The position numbers were made by a program, and so were the translations under genes. The notes beneath the pieces were generated by a model. That model worked only from the letters and a program-made list of their open reading frames with translations. It was not told where the DNA came from and ran no database searches. From Burkholderiales bacterium (GTDB lineage: Bacteria; Pseudomonadota; Gammaproteobacteria; Burkholderiales; Ga0077523): a stretch of 45,802 bases of DNA. This document shows positions 8,326 through 16,799 of this stretch, piece by piece (within the stretch, counting starts at the first letter, position 1; the number at the start of each line of letters is the position of its first letter). The stretch spans positions 1 through 45,802 of the forward strand of contig JAIEQG010000080.1 of assembly GCA_019747905.1 (NCBI GenBank), written 5' to 3'.

Positions 8326-9150
8326 ATGGAGTCGCCGATGACTGGATCGTGGAACCCGTCGTTCGGCGGTTCCCATCCGGGCATCGATACGTTGTGTCCG
8401 CCCGGCGGCTGGCCTTCGTGGCCGACTTGGCCGACGGTGACGCAGCTGCAGAGCGTGCTCGATGGGGGTGCAGTGCAGGTGACCAATGCAAAGGGAGATC
8501 CCCTGCGACTGGCAGTGAACGGGAAAGCGATGTCCGCCGTCGAGTACGAAAAGCGCATCGCACTGGACGGCGTGGTCGTGGTGCGGCCCTCGAGCTGGCA
8601 CGATCTGTTCAACGTGTTTGCGTGGGCAGCCTGGCCGCGGGGCAAGGCTGCGCTGAACGCGCGACATGCAACGGACATCGCCGCCGCGACCGGAGCAAGG
8701 CGTTCGCCGGTGCGCGATGCGCTCACTGGCTTCGATGAGGATGGTGTCGTCGTTGCCGTGAGCAATCCACACCTGGAACGCCTTGCGCGCGAGTTCCGCT
8801 GGCAGGAGTTGTTCTGGGATCAACGCCGCGATCTGCAAACCGACTTCCGCGTCTTCGTGTTCGGCCACGCGCTTGCCGAGAAACTGCTCGCGCCATTCGT
8901 GGGAATCACGGGCAAGGCGATCTACTGTAAGGTCGAGCGAGAGTTTCTCGAGCTCGATGCCACGACTCAGCGCGGCCGCCTGGACGAGCGGCTGGCGGAT
9001 CGATTGATCGATCTGGAGCGCTTCGTATCGCCGCGGGAACTGATGCCGCTGCCGGTGCTGGGATTGCCGGGATGGTGGCCGGGCGGCGATGCGGCGGGCT
9101 TCTACGCCGACACCTCCTACTTCCGGCCAGGGCGCATGCGCGATCGGTGA
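8326..9150 (+). CDS. DUF3025 domain-containing protein
   Basis: A 274-residue cytosolic protein of the DUF3025 family, function unknown. The family core WHDLFNVFAWAAWPRGKAAL and the following NARH are at about 91-114. The start is uncertain: ATG 8326 and ATG 8338 are both possible, the latter preceded by TGGAG. An open frame from 8260 adds 22 unconserved residues. It is divergent from tpx, with 141 bases between them, and separated by 115 bases from the MFS gene. Confidence 0.8.
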   Translation: MESPMTGSWNPSFGGSHPGIDTLCPPGGWPSWPTWPTVTQLQSVLDGGAVQVTNAKGDPLRLAVNGKAMSAVEYEKRIALDGVVVVRPSSWHDLFNVFAWAAWPRGKAALNARHATDIAAATGARRSPVRDALTGFDEDGVVVAVSNPHLERLAREFRWQELFWDQRRDLQTDFRVFVFGHALAEKLLAPFVGITGKAIYCKVEREFLELDATTQRGRLDERLADRLIDLERFVSPRELMPLPVLGLPGWWPGGDAAGFYADTSYFRPGRMRDR

Positions 9151-9265
9151 TGGGAGGATGGATCGGCGCTACGACCGGCAGGCGTGGGGCGGGTTCCGGT
9201 AAGCTTGCCTGCATGATCTGCGCATCCCGACCCCGGCGCATCGCCACCGGCGGAGCGCTCGAACC

Positions 9266-10441
9266 GTGACGGCAGGTTCTGCGCCGTTGCGCCCGCTCCT
9301 GCTGCTGGCGGGTGCAGGATTCGTGTCTGGCGCCTCCATGCGGATCGCCGAACCGCTGCTGCCGGTGCTCGCGCACGATTTCGGCGGCTCGGTGCGGCAT
9401 GCGGCCATCGTGCTCGCCGCGTTCACCTTTGCCTATGGCGCATTTCAGATCGTCCATGGCCCTCTCGGAGACCGCGTCGGCAAGCTGCGCCTGGTGACCG
9501 TGGCGCTCGGGTTTGCGGCCGTTGCGTCTTTCGTATGTGCATTCGCGGGCTCGCTGGAACTGCTCGCCGTGGCGCGCTTCGTAACCGGCATGTTCTCCGG
9601 TGCGGTGATTCCATTGTCGCTCGCGTGGATCGGCGATCGCGTGCCTTATGAGAACCGCCAGGCCCTGCTCGGGCGGTTCATCGCCGGTACGCTGCTGGGG
9701 CAGAGCTTCGGACCGCTGCTGGGCGGCGTGTTGAGCGACCTGTTCGGCTGGCGCGCGACGTTCATCGCGATGGCCCTGGCGTTCCTCGCGATCTGCGCGT
9801 TGCTCGTGCCCGAGGCGCGTGCATCGGGCAGGCCGCCGAAGATCGACCGACCGTCACCCTGGCGTCAGTACTGGCAGATCCTGCGTTCGCGTCGCGCGCA
9901 GCCGGTGCTGGTCACCGTCGGCATCGAAGGCTTCCTGTTCTTCGGCGCTTTCGGGTTCGTCGGCGCCTATCTGCACGAGACGTTCGAGCTGAGCTTTTCC
10001 CTGACAGGCCTGCTGGTGGCGGGCTTCGGCGTGGGAGGGGTTGTCTACAGCTTTCTCGTGCGACGGCTGGTGTCGCATCTGGGCGAGACAGGCCTGGTCC
10101 GGTCAGGCGGCTTCACGCTGCTCGCCTGCTTCGCCGGCATCGCCTGGGCGCCGGCATGGACCATCGCGGCACCTTTCATCATCGCGCTCGGTTTCGGCTT
10201 CTACATGCTGCACAACACGCTGCAGACGCGTGCCACCGAGATGGCCCCGGATGCGCGTGGCGCCGGGGTTTCGTTCTTCGCGTTCTCGATGTTCCTCGGG
10301 CAGGCGGCAGGGGTCAGCTGCTTCGGCTGGCTCGTCGAGCGTTTCGGCTATGCGTGGCCGTTTGCGGCGGCGGGCTTGCTGCTGCTGGTGTTGTCCTTGT
10401 GGTTCCGGCGGCGGCTGCGTATGGCGAAGGCAGCCGCCTGA
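9266..10441 (+). CDS. MFS transporter
   Basis: A 391-residue major facilitator superfamily protein with about 12 hydrophobic segments. The loop after the second segment reads GPLGDRVGKLR, a form of the MFS motif A (GxLaDrxGrr). It is a secondary transporter of the inner membrane, probably drug- or metabolite-exporting by its resemblance to DHA-type carriers, but the substrate is not visible. The start is GTG at 9266, with GGAG about 10 bases ahead. It converges on the outer-membrane barrel gene, with stop codons 10 bases apart. Confidence 0.85.
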   Translation: MTAGSAPLRPLLLLAGAGFVSGASMRIAEPLLPVLAHDFGGSVRHAAIVLAAFTFAYGAFQIVHGPLGDRVGKLRLVTVALGFAAVASFVCAFAGSLELLAVARFVTGMFSGAVIPLSLAWIGDRVPYENRQALLGRFIAGTLLGQSFGPLLGGVLSDLFGWRATFIAMALAFLAICALLVPEARASGRPPKIDRPSPWRQYWQILRSRRAQPVLVTVGIEGFLFFGAFGFVGAYLHETFELSFSLTGLLVAGFGVGGVVYSFLVRRLVSHLGETGLVRSGGFTLLACFAGIAWAPAWTIAAPFIIALGFGFYMLHNTLQTRATEMAPDARGAGVSFFAFSMFLGQAAGVSCFGWLVERFGYAWPFAAAGLLLLVLSLWFRRRLRMAKAAA

Positions 10442-10450
10442 CCCGGACCG

Positions 10451-11080
10451 TCAGAAGCGATACAGCAACCCCACGGACAGCAAGCCGACGTTGGACTTGT
10501 CGTCCGGACCGTCCGGGACGTTGTAGATCTCGCCTTCGGCGCGGAGGCCCAGGCCGCCGGTGATCATGTACTCGACACCGATGCCTGCCTTCCAACTGGT
10601 CTTGGACGTGTCGTCGGTGAGGACTGCACCCGTGGAGCCCGATGCCCTCACATCCTGCTTGGTATTGATCACGCCGACCCGACCGAGCAGGGCAAAGCTG
10701 TCGCCCAGCGGAATCCTGCCCACGACGTCGACGTTGAACCCCTTGAACTTCATCTCCGCATCGACGGTGCCGAGATTGGAGGTTGTGGTCGAAGTCGTGA
10801 ACTTGCCAAGGTCGAAGTAGCCGAACTCGAGGGCCACGTTGGGCGTGAAGGAGTAGCCGCCGTAGGCCTTGAAGCCGGTGCCGCTCTGGTCGCTCGTGGT
10901 CGCCACTCCCAAACCCCCCACGCCGACGACGGCCTGATTGATCGCGTCCTCGTCGATCTCGGCGCGCGTGACGCCGGCGTTGGCGCCAAGGTAGAAGCCC
11001 GTCTGGGCAAGCGCCTGGGGCGCGGCAGCAGCAAGACCGGCGACGATCAACACGAGTGCCGGTAGGGTGCGGACGATCAT
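10451..11080 (-). CDS. Outer-membrane beta-barrel protein (OmpA-like porin family)
   Basis: A 209-residue protein with a signal peptide of about 24 residues (cleavage near ALA-QT). Alternating polar and hydrophobic strands follow, ending in the terminal aromatic LLYRF typical of BAM-recognised barrels. The opening TGFYLGANAGV and the recurring GGYSFTPN and ALLGRVGV strands match the eight-stranded OmpA-like family. Function beyond an outer-membrane barrel is unknown. Start 11080 is preceded by GGGAG; the longer frame upstream lacks a signal. A single ACCGAT half-site lies about 100 bases upstream, at 11180-11185. Confidence 0.8.
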   Translation of the reverse strand: MIVRTLPALVLIVAGLAAAAPQALAQTGFYLGANAGVTRAEIDEDAINQAVVGVGGLGVATTSDQSGTGFKAYGGYSFTPNVALEFGYFDLGKFTTSTTTSNLGTVDAEMKFKGFNVDVVGRIPLGDSFALLGRVGVINTKQDVRASGSTGAVLTDDTSKTSWKAGIGVEYMITGGLGLRAEGEIYNVPDGPDDKSNVGLLSVGLLYRF

Positions 11081-11116
11081 GTTTTCTCCCTTCGTGCGTA
11101 TGGACAGGAAATGCAA

Positions 11117-11139
11117 GCGGCGAGGCATCGCCTCGCCGC
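11117..11139 (-). terminator. Hairpin between the DUF3237 gene and the barrel gene
   Basis: A perfect 9-base stem GCGGCGAGG / CCTCGCCGC with a 5-base loop lies 80 bases after the DUF3237 stop. No clear T-run follows, so it may be a weak terminator or an mRNA structure in the leader of the barrel gene. Confidence 0.45.
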
Positions 11140-11218
11140 CACGTCTCGATTATGCAGTGACCAAGCCTACAGTCTTCTTACCGATCCACCAGTCCGTTCG
11201 GACCGGGGTCGCGACACG

Positions 11219-11779
11219 TCACTTCACGACGAACACATCGTACATTACGTAGCTCTCGCCGCCCTTGCCGAGCCGTGCCTCGACGAACTTGTTGATGATC
11301 TGCACGCGGTTCAGGTAGTCGTACTTCTTCGACGCGGTCTGGAACGTCGGCGCGGTGACGAAGTAGTCGATGTCCTTGTGGGTGAACTTCTCGCCCGCGT
11401 TCAGCTTGGCCGCACTCGCTTCGCTGTGCTGGATGATGCCGTTGTAGGTGACGTAGATGAGGTCCCCCTCGTCGGTCTTGAGCGTCGCACGCACGTCGAG
11501 GCGCAGGACGCCCGCCGGCATCACGCGGAGCCAGTCCCCGCCCGGCGGGATGAAGCTGCCGTTGATGTTCGGCCCCTTCGCCCAGCCGCCCGGCAGCACG
11601 TTGACGATGACGAGGGTGTTGTCGATGGCATAGCCCGGTTCCAGCAGGGCCTTGTAGGTCATCAGGTATTCGAGCTTGGGTTGCGTGGTCTGCGCGTGGG
11701 CGGTTGGGAGCCACGCTGCGAGCAGCAGCGAACAAGCGGCGAGCGTGAACCGGCACAGTACGGCGGCAGCAGTCTTCAT
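11219..11779 (-). CDS. Exported DUF3237 family protein
   Basis: A 186-residue protein with a signal peptide of about 29 residues ending AHA-Q. The mature part (PKLEYLMTYKALLEPGYAI, then WLRVMPAGVLRLDVRATLKT and VTYNGI) has the pattern of the DUF3237 (UPF0311) family, a small beta-barrel fold of unknown function. Most family members are cytosolic; the signal peptide suggests a periplasmic version. It stands alone on the minus strand. A single ACCGAT hexamer at 11872-11877, about 92 bases upstream, matches the half-site of the repeats listed nearby. Confidence 0.78.
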   Translation of the reverse strand: MKTAAAVLCRFTLAACSLLLAAWLPTAHAQTTQPKLEYLMTYKALLEPGYAIDNTLVIVNVLPGGWAKGPNINGSFIPPGGDWLRVMPAGVLRLDVRATLKTDEGDLIYVTYNGIIQHSEASAAKLNAGEKFTHKDIDYFVTAPTFQTASKKYDYLNRVQIINKFVEARLGKGGESYVMYDVFVVK

Positions 11780-11997
11780 GGGGTCTCCTCGGTTGCTTGG
11801 TATTGGGTTGGTGCACGGGGTCGAGCGGAGGCCCGCCGACCGTGCCGCGGCACGTTACCGGCGCGCGCCTTACCGATGGGTTACAAATCTGCGGAAGCCG
11901 TGGGCGGTGCGTCGGTCCTCCGTCGCGGTTGCTCCCGTGCGGGCGGGGCCGGCCGCGCGTGACGCGCAGCCGGACTGGGGACGGCGACGGCTGTGCT

Positions 11998-12480
11998 TCA
12001 GCGCAGCTTCCAGGTCCCGGTGATCTTGTTGCAGTGCTGCAGCGTTCCGGGAACCGGCTGCGGGAACTGGGCGACGGGCGTATAGGGCCCGCTGCTGGTC
12101 ATGCCGGCGTACTTGCCCGTGCCGGAGATCACTTCCCAGCGGCCATCGGCGTTTACGCGCGAGAATTTGCCGAAAATCTTGTCGCCATCCGCGTCGACCA
12201 CCTGGCAATGCCCGTTTTCGTTGTAGTTGCCGCCGACCACGCTCCAGGCGCCGAGGCAATGGATGTTGGCAGCGTGGTAGAGCGTGCCTGGTTTCGTGAC
12301 CATGGGGCCGATCAAGTCGAAGGAGCCGCCCATTTCGGTGTCGGACTGGACGACGGCGGGCAAGGGCCCGGCGACGCACAGCATGCCTTCGTAGTTGCCC
12401 TTGTTGGCGACTTCAACGCCGGCAAATGCACTGCTCGTGACCAGGGTGGCGATGCTGACTGCAAGAATGCGATTCTTCAT
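11998..12480 (-). CDS. Small exported protein of unknown function
   Basis: A 160-residue protein with a clear signal peptide of about 20 residues (MKNRILAVSIATLVTSSAFA). The mature part contains repeated short strands and the segment GTGKYAGM, reminiscent of the AOC/lipocalin-like barrels that share a GTGKFAG turn. I would not assign the fold firmly. Three cysteines (in EGMLCVAG, IHCLGA and HCQVV) and a fourth in LQHCNK could form disulfides in the periplasm. Start 12480 has AGGAG upstream. The paired ACCGAT repeat at 12582-12598 lies about 100 bases ahead. Confidence 0.65.
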   Translation of the reverse strand: MKNRILAVSIATLVTSSAFAGVEVANKGNYEGMLCVAGPLPAVVQSDTEMGGSFDLIGPMVTKPGTLYHAANIHCLGAWSVVGGNYNENGHCQVVDADGDKIFGKFSRVNADGRWEVISGTGKYAGMTSSGPYTPVAQFPQPVPGTLQHCNKITGTWKLR

Positions 12481-12581
12481 TTCGTGTCTCCTGATGAACG
12501 TTCGGATGCGCGGCGATGAGGCCCGCCGCACCTGCGGCATTCACGGGGGATGCCGGCGCTCAGCATTCCACGGCCGGGATG

Positions 12582-12598
12582 ACCGATCCCGTACCGAT
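12582..12598 (-). promoter_or_regulatory. Direct repeat ACCGAT-N5-ACCGAT, site A
   Basis: Two exact ACCGAT hexamers start 11 bases apart (12582 and 12593). In the sense of the downstream minus-strand gene (11998-12480) it reads ATCGGT-N5-ATCGGT, about 100 bases before the start codon. The second hexamer also forms half of a palindrome, GTACCGATTTCGGTAC (12591-12606). The same arrangement recurs at 13296 and 16689. Confidence 0.6.
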
Positions 12599-12618
12599 TT
12601 CGGTACATGCCCGGTCGG

Positions 12619-13245
12619 TCAGGCCGTGGCGCTGGGCCGCGCGGCAACCTCCGAGTACCAGCGCCGCAGGTGCACGCAAGCGGTCGGAATGTCGAGCTGG
12701 CACCACCGCCCGAAGTCGATCGACACGAGTGTCGTGATGTCTGCGATGCTGAATCGGTCGTTGGCCACGAAGCGGTTGCCGGCGAGCTGCCGCTCGAACT
12801 TGTCGAAGAAGCGGTGCAGGCGCTCGCGGCCGCGATCGACCAGTGCGGGAATCTGATCGACGCGATCCGCCGTGCCCTGCAGCGCACGACCGGCGCACAT
12901 GGGGTGTGAATTGCGGAAGATTTCCTCGATGGCGGCGGTGCCCTCGAGGTACGCGCGCCGTTCCCACATTTCCACCAGCGCCCGATCCCTGGCGTCCGCG
13001 CCCATGAGCGGCGGGTCCGGGTAGAGAGCTTCCAGGTAACGGCAGATGGCGACCGACTCGCCGATCTGGGTCCCGTCCTCCAGTTCCAGCATCGGCGTCA
13101 TGCGATGCGGATAGAGCTCACAGTACCAATCGGCGAGCATCATGCCGTCGTTGGCGTCGACCATCGGTATCGCGATGCTTTTCTCCCGCAGGAAGATCCG
13201 GATCTGGCGGCAGCTCGGCGTGGCGGCGAACTGATAGAGCTTCAT
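12619..13245 (-). CDS. Glutathione S-transferase family protein
   Basis: A 208-residue cytosolic GST. The N-terminal thioredoxin-like domain begins MKLYQF and carries ATPSCRQIRIFL, the position of the catalytic serine or cysteine. The glutathione-binding loop is MTPMLELEDGTQIGESVAI, with the usual ES pair, and the C-terminal all-helical domain contains the FSIADITT motif of GST folds. It conjugates or reduces electrophiles with glutathione; the substrate is unknown. Start 13245 is chosen for the GGGAGG about 7 bases ahead. A paired ACCGAT repeat lies 50 bases upstream, linking it to the neighbouring regulator. Confidence 0.85.
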   Translation of the reverse strand: MKLYQFAATPSCRQIRIFLREKSIAIPMVDANDGMMLADWYCELYPHRMTPMLELEDGTQIGESVAICRYLEALYPDPPLMGADARDRALVEMWERRAYLEGTAAIEEIFRNSHPMCAGRALQGTADRVDQIPALVDRGRERLHRFFDKFERQLAGNRFVANDRFSIADITTLVSIDFGRWCQLDIPTACVHLRRWYSEVAARPSATA

Positions 13246-13295
13246 TGTCGACCTCCCGGTCACCAACATGGCCGCATCGTCACGGAATGGTGCTG

Positions 13296-13312
13296 ACCGA
13301 TCGGATACCGAT
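13296..13312 (-). promoter_or_regulatory. Direct repeat ACCGAT-N5-ACCGAT, site B
   Basis: ACCGATCGGATACCGAT, with hexamers starting at 13296 and 13307, an 11-base period. Each hexamer extends into the palindrome CCGATCGG. It lies about 50 bases before the GST start and in the same orientation relative to that gene as site A is to its own gene. Confidence 0.65.
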
Positions 13313-13442
13313 CGGGGAACTGCCCGAGCCGACGTTCAAGATGCGCCGATGGGGCGTGTTCACGACCGCCATTGGCAACGACACAACGGGGGCTATGCGC
13401 CTTAACCTCGCAGGGCGCGGCCCAGCCACACCCGGCAGCAGT

Positions 13443-16400
13443 TCAGTCGGGTGATAGCAGGGCCTTCCCGAGCGATTCGGATTGGGCGGAGGGTGCTATG
13501 CCGAGGATCACCGAGAGCGTCTGGCGCAGCTGTCGATAGACACTCGCGCCTTCCGCACGCCGGCCAAGAGTGAGGTGGCAGCGCATCAGGCCCTGGTACA
13601 GAGTCTCGGCGAGCGGCTCTGCACCGATTCCAGCTTGATAGCATGCAATGGCCTCGTCGAAGCGCGCGGCGCGCTCTAGAGCACTTGCCCGGCGGCTCAC
13701 GAGAGTCCCGAAGCGCGCACGCATACGGTCGCGCATGGCCATAGTCCAGCTTTCGGCCTCGTCCAGTGGCAGGAACGGGCCTCGATACAGCGCAAGTGCC
13801 TGCTGCTGAACCTGTTCGTCGGCGTGCTCCGCGAGCCGGTCGAAGGCGAAGGCGTCCACCCATACGAGCTTCGCGTCGAGGGCGATGCGTCCGTCGTTGA
13901 GACGCAGGGCATTCGGATCGCCGAGCACCTTGCGCAGCCGGTGCAATGCCGCCGCCAGGGCCTCGGCGGCGGCGTCGCCGTCGAGTTCGGACCAGAGCAA
14001 GGCGCGCGCGCGTTCCGTGGAGAGTCCCGCCGATCCGGCGGTGATCACGGCCTTCAACAGTGCGAGCGGCCGTCTTGGCGCCTTCTGGCCGAAGTCGGCG
14101 GGTTGCCCACCCAGGAGGATCGCGAACGTACCCAGGGTGCGGACTTCGATGGCGCGCGGCCAGTCGGGCGTGTCGGGCTCGGGCGGGTCCAGCTTCCGCA
14201 GATTCACGAGCCAGCGGATGTACTCGGTCTCGATGCCTCGTGCCCACGCGGCTGCGCAGAGCGACGAAACCATGCGCGGGATCCAGGTCGCGAGGCTGCT
14301 GTAGCGATGACGGCGGCCGAGCGCCATCATGGCGCGCAAGGTGCTGTCGCGTCTGTCCACGTCGCCCAGATGGATGTGCGCACATGCCTCCATGGCGAGG
14401 AAGTTGAAGTCGTTCCAGTCGTTTTCCAGTTCAGCCAGCTGACTGCGCCAGGCGGCGATTCTTTCCAGCGCTACGGTGCCCTTGCCTTCGATGCACAGGA
14501 ACCAGACCACCGCGTGGTTGTACTTCGTGTAGATCGGCACGCCCGCGGGTGGTAGCCGGGAGAACCCGTCCCAGATGCGGCGCGCTTCGGCTCGATCGTC
14601 CGCGACGAGTGCGGACCAGAGGTCGAGCCACTGGAATGCGATCGCATGCTGGTGCACCTGTGGAATCAGCATCCGCAGCAGGTCTCCGCGCAAGCGACGC
14701 ATGCCATCGACGTCGCCGTTCGCGAGCAAGGTCATGGCCTGGGAGACGCGCGTTACATACTCGAGTTCGCCAAGTCCGAATTCACCCGCGATCTCGATGG
14801 CGTTCGCTTGCGCCTCGCGCGCCGCCGTGAAGTCGCTGCGGAAATACGCTTGAAAGCTCCTCCGGTACCAGGCGAAGCAACGATTGATGGGCAGGGCGTC
14901 GTCCCGGGCGAGATCCGCTTCGATGCGCTCGAAGGCGAGCCCGGAACGATCGAACTCGCCCATCTCGTCGAAGTAGTACATGAGAGTCATCGCCATCGAA
15001 AGGCGCTCGTTCGGATCGGCGGCGTGCTGGAGATTGTGTTCCACCTCGCGTGCGTACTCGGGCAGGCGAGGGTTGGTCGGCATGCGAACCAGCATGGCGT
15101 GCACCAACGCAGGCAGTGCTGCCGTACGTGCCCCGGCGGACATCGCGTCGTCGGCGGAGAGCAGGCGTTCGGTCGCTTCGATCCAATCCTCGATGGACGG
15201 CCCGTTGTTCCACTCGGAAAAGAACGAGTGCAGGATCGCGGCGCACGTCGTGAGCTGACCCGCCGCGTCATTCGTGGCGCCGAACGCTGCGAACGCCTTT
15301 TCCAGGATCGCGCGCCCTCCGGGCGGATCCGAGCCGGCGCGCGCCGAGCCTCTCCAGTACAGCAACCAGGGATTGGCCTCGAGCGTTGCCGCCGGAATGT
15401 CGTCCAGCCAGCCGAGCACGGTTCGCCAACGTCCCTTGGCCAACAGCGGTCGCGCGTGCGATGCCACGGCATCGCCGACGGCCTCCCAGTTCTTGGCCGC
15501 CCGCAGACACTCGATCGCCGCATCGGCCTCGCCGCGCCTGAACAGAATATGGGAGGCCCGATTGAGGGTCGCTTCCCAGGCCGCATCGCCGAAGGTCCGG
15601 CGCGCCTTGGCTTGCAGGAAGTCGCGAAACAGGTCGTGGTAGCGAAACGACACTTCCTGCGCGACGCGACGTTCCGTGAAGTACTGGCGCTCCGTGAGTT
15701 GATCGAGCAATGCGCCGGCCGACGCGCGTTCGGAGATCGCCGCCGCCATTTCCGCCGTGAATTGTGGGAATGCCGCCGTGGCCAGCAAGACCGCGCGGTC
15801 TGCCTCCGGAATGCTCTCGAACACTTCGGTGGCGAAGTACTCGAACAGCGCGGCGCCTTCCGACTCGGCATCCAGTCCGGGGAATGCGCGAGTGGAGCTT
15901 GCCATCAGCACCAGGCCTGCTGCCCAGCCTCCGCAGAGACGGTGCAGCTCAGCGGCCTGTCCCGGGTGCAACGTCGTCTGGCCGGACAGCAGCGACTCCG
16001 ATTCCTGCGGCGTAAGCCGCAGATCTTCCCAGCCGACGTGGCCGATCGACTGGTTTGCCAGTGCACGCGACAGCACCGCCGGCACCTCGGCACGACTCAC
16101 GACGACGAGCTGCCGACCCTCGGGTATTTCGGCGATGGCGTCACGCAGCAGCGCATCGAACGCGTTGCACGATGCATCGTGGTGGTTGTCGATGACCAGC
16201 GATGCGCGGGGCGGCAGGGATGCGAAAAAGCGGCGAAAGAACAGGCGGGCGAACGTAGACGTGTCGCGTTCGTGCTCGGGACCGAACCTGGGCAGGTTGC
16301 GACTGGTCGACCCGGTGGAGGCCGCAGCGAGCTCTGTCAGATATGCGAAGAAGGCGCCTGGGTCGCGGTCACCGGCATCGGCGTGGTACCACAGCGCAGG

Positions 16401-16619
16401 CGTCTCGGGTCGGTCCAGCCAGGTTGCGATCAGCGTGGTCTTGCCTGCGCCAGGCGGGCCGCAGACCCACAACACTTGTCGGTCGTGGTGCGCATCGAGC
16501 AGGTCGAACAGCCGCATTCGCCGCAGCGGGCGGTGCAGTCTTGGTCGCGACAGCTTTGCCAGTGGCGAGGCCCGTTCGATCACCGAATCGCATCCCGAGC
16601 GATGACTCGACGGCAGCAT
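13443..16619 (-). CDS. Large transcriptional regulator: NTPase, helical repeats, C-terminal winged helix and BTAD
   Basis: A 1058-residue regulator with an N-terminal MalT-like NTPase. The opening AKLSRPRLHR resembles the MalT start, and Walker A is GPPGAGKT (54-61). A long helical, TPR-like middle region follows. The C-terminus starts near residue 826 with VRTLGTFAILLGG, a winged-helix domain whose recognition helix lies around LSTERARALLWSELDG, followed by a bacterial transcriptional activator domain (about 920-1058). Known SARP proteins place these two domains at the N-terminus; here they sit last. The NTPase probably senses a ligand. It is divergent from the serine hydrolase, with 180 bases between them that contain site C, so self-control is likely. 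Confidence 0.85.
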   Translation of the reverse strand: MLPSSHRSGCDSVIERASPLAKLSRPRLHRPLRRMRLFDLLDAHHDRQVLWVCGPPGAGKTTLIATWLDRPETPALWYHADAGDRDPGAFFAYLTELAAASTGSTSRNLPRFGPEHERDTSTFARLFFRRFFASLPPRASLVIDNHHDASCNAFDALLRDAIAEIPEGRQLVVVSRAEVPAVLSRALANQSIGHVGWEDLRLTPQESESLLSGQTTLHPGQAAELHRLCGGWAAGLVLMASSTRAFPGLDAESEGAALFEYFATEVFESIPEADRAVLLATAAFPQFTAEMAAAISERASAGALLDQLTERQYFTERRVAQEVSFRYHDLFRDFLQAKARRTFGDAAWEATLNRASHILFRRGEADAAIECLRAAKNWEAVGDAVASHARPLLAKGRWRTVLGWLDDIPAATLEANPWLLYWRGSARAGSDPPGGRAILEKAFAAFGATNDAAGQLTTCAAILHSFFSEWNNGPSIEDWIEATERLLSADDAMSAGARTAALPALVHAMLVRMPTNPRLPEYAREVEHNLQHAADPNERLSMAMTLMYYFDEMGEFDRSGLAFERIEADLARDDALPINRCFAWYRRSFQAYFRSDFTAAREAQANAIEIAGEFGLGELEYVTRVSQAMTLLANGDVDGMRRLRGDLLRMLIPQVHQHAIAFQWLDLWSALVADDRAEARRIWDGFSRLPPAGVPIYTKYNHAVVWFLCIEGKGTVALERIAAWRSQLAELENDWNDFNFLAMEACAHIHLGDVDRRDSTLRAMMALGRRHRYSSLATWIPRMVSSLCAAAWARGIETEYIRWLVNLRKLDPPEPDTPDWPRAIEVRTLGTFAILLGGQPADFGQKAPRRPLALLKAVITAGSAGLSTERARALLWSELDGDAAAEALAAALHRLRKVLGDPNALRLNDGRIALDAKLVWVDAFAFDRLAEHADEQVQQQALALYRGPFLPLDEAESWTMAMRDRMRARFGTLVSRRASALERAARFDEAIACYQAGIGAEPLAETLYQGLMRCHLTLGRRAEGASVYRQLRQTLSVILGIAPSAQSESLGKALLSPD

Positions 16620-16688
16620 AGCGGCCGGCCGATCGATCGGGTAGCGCGAAGCGGGTGCGGCTTGAGCAATGCCGGGCGCCCGGTGGCA

Positions 16689-16705
16689 ATCGGTACCCCA
16701 TCGGT
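16689..16705 (+). promoter_or_regulatory. Direct repeat ATCGGT-N5-ATCGGT, site C
   Basis: ATCGGTACCCCATCGGT, with hexamers starting at 16689 and 16700, is the inverse complement of sites A and B. It lies between the regulator start (16619) and the serine hydrolase start (16800), about 94 bases before the latter. Relative to the serine hydrolase it has the same orientation as A and B relative to their genes. No convincing -10 box could be placed. Confidence 0.65.
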
Positions 16706-16799
16706 CAACTCAAGGTGGCGATTGCAGGCTATCGATTGAGCGCTGTCGTGGGAGCCACTACCATCCGCCATCGATTTTCCCGGTGCACCTGGACCAGCC

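Noticed and set aside
14646..16739. 697-codon plus-strand frame opposite the BTAD regulator
   Set aside because: Mirror of a true gene; composition is that of an antisense frame and no family pattern is visible.
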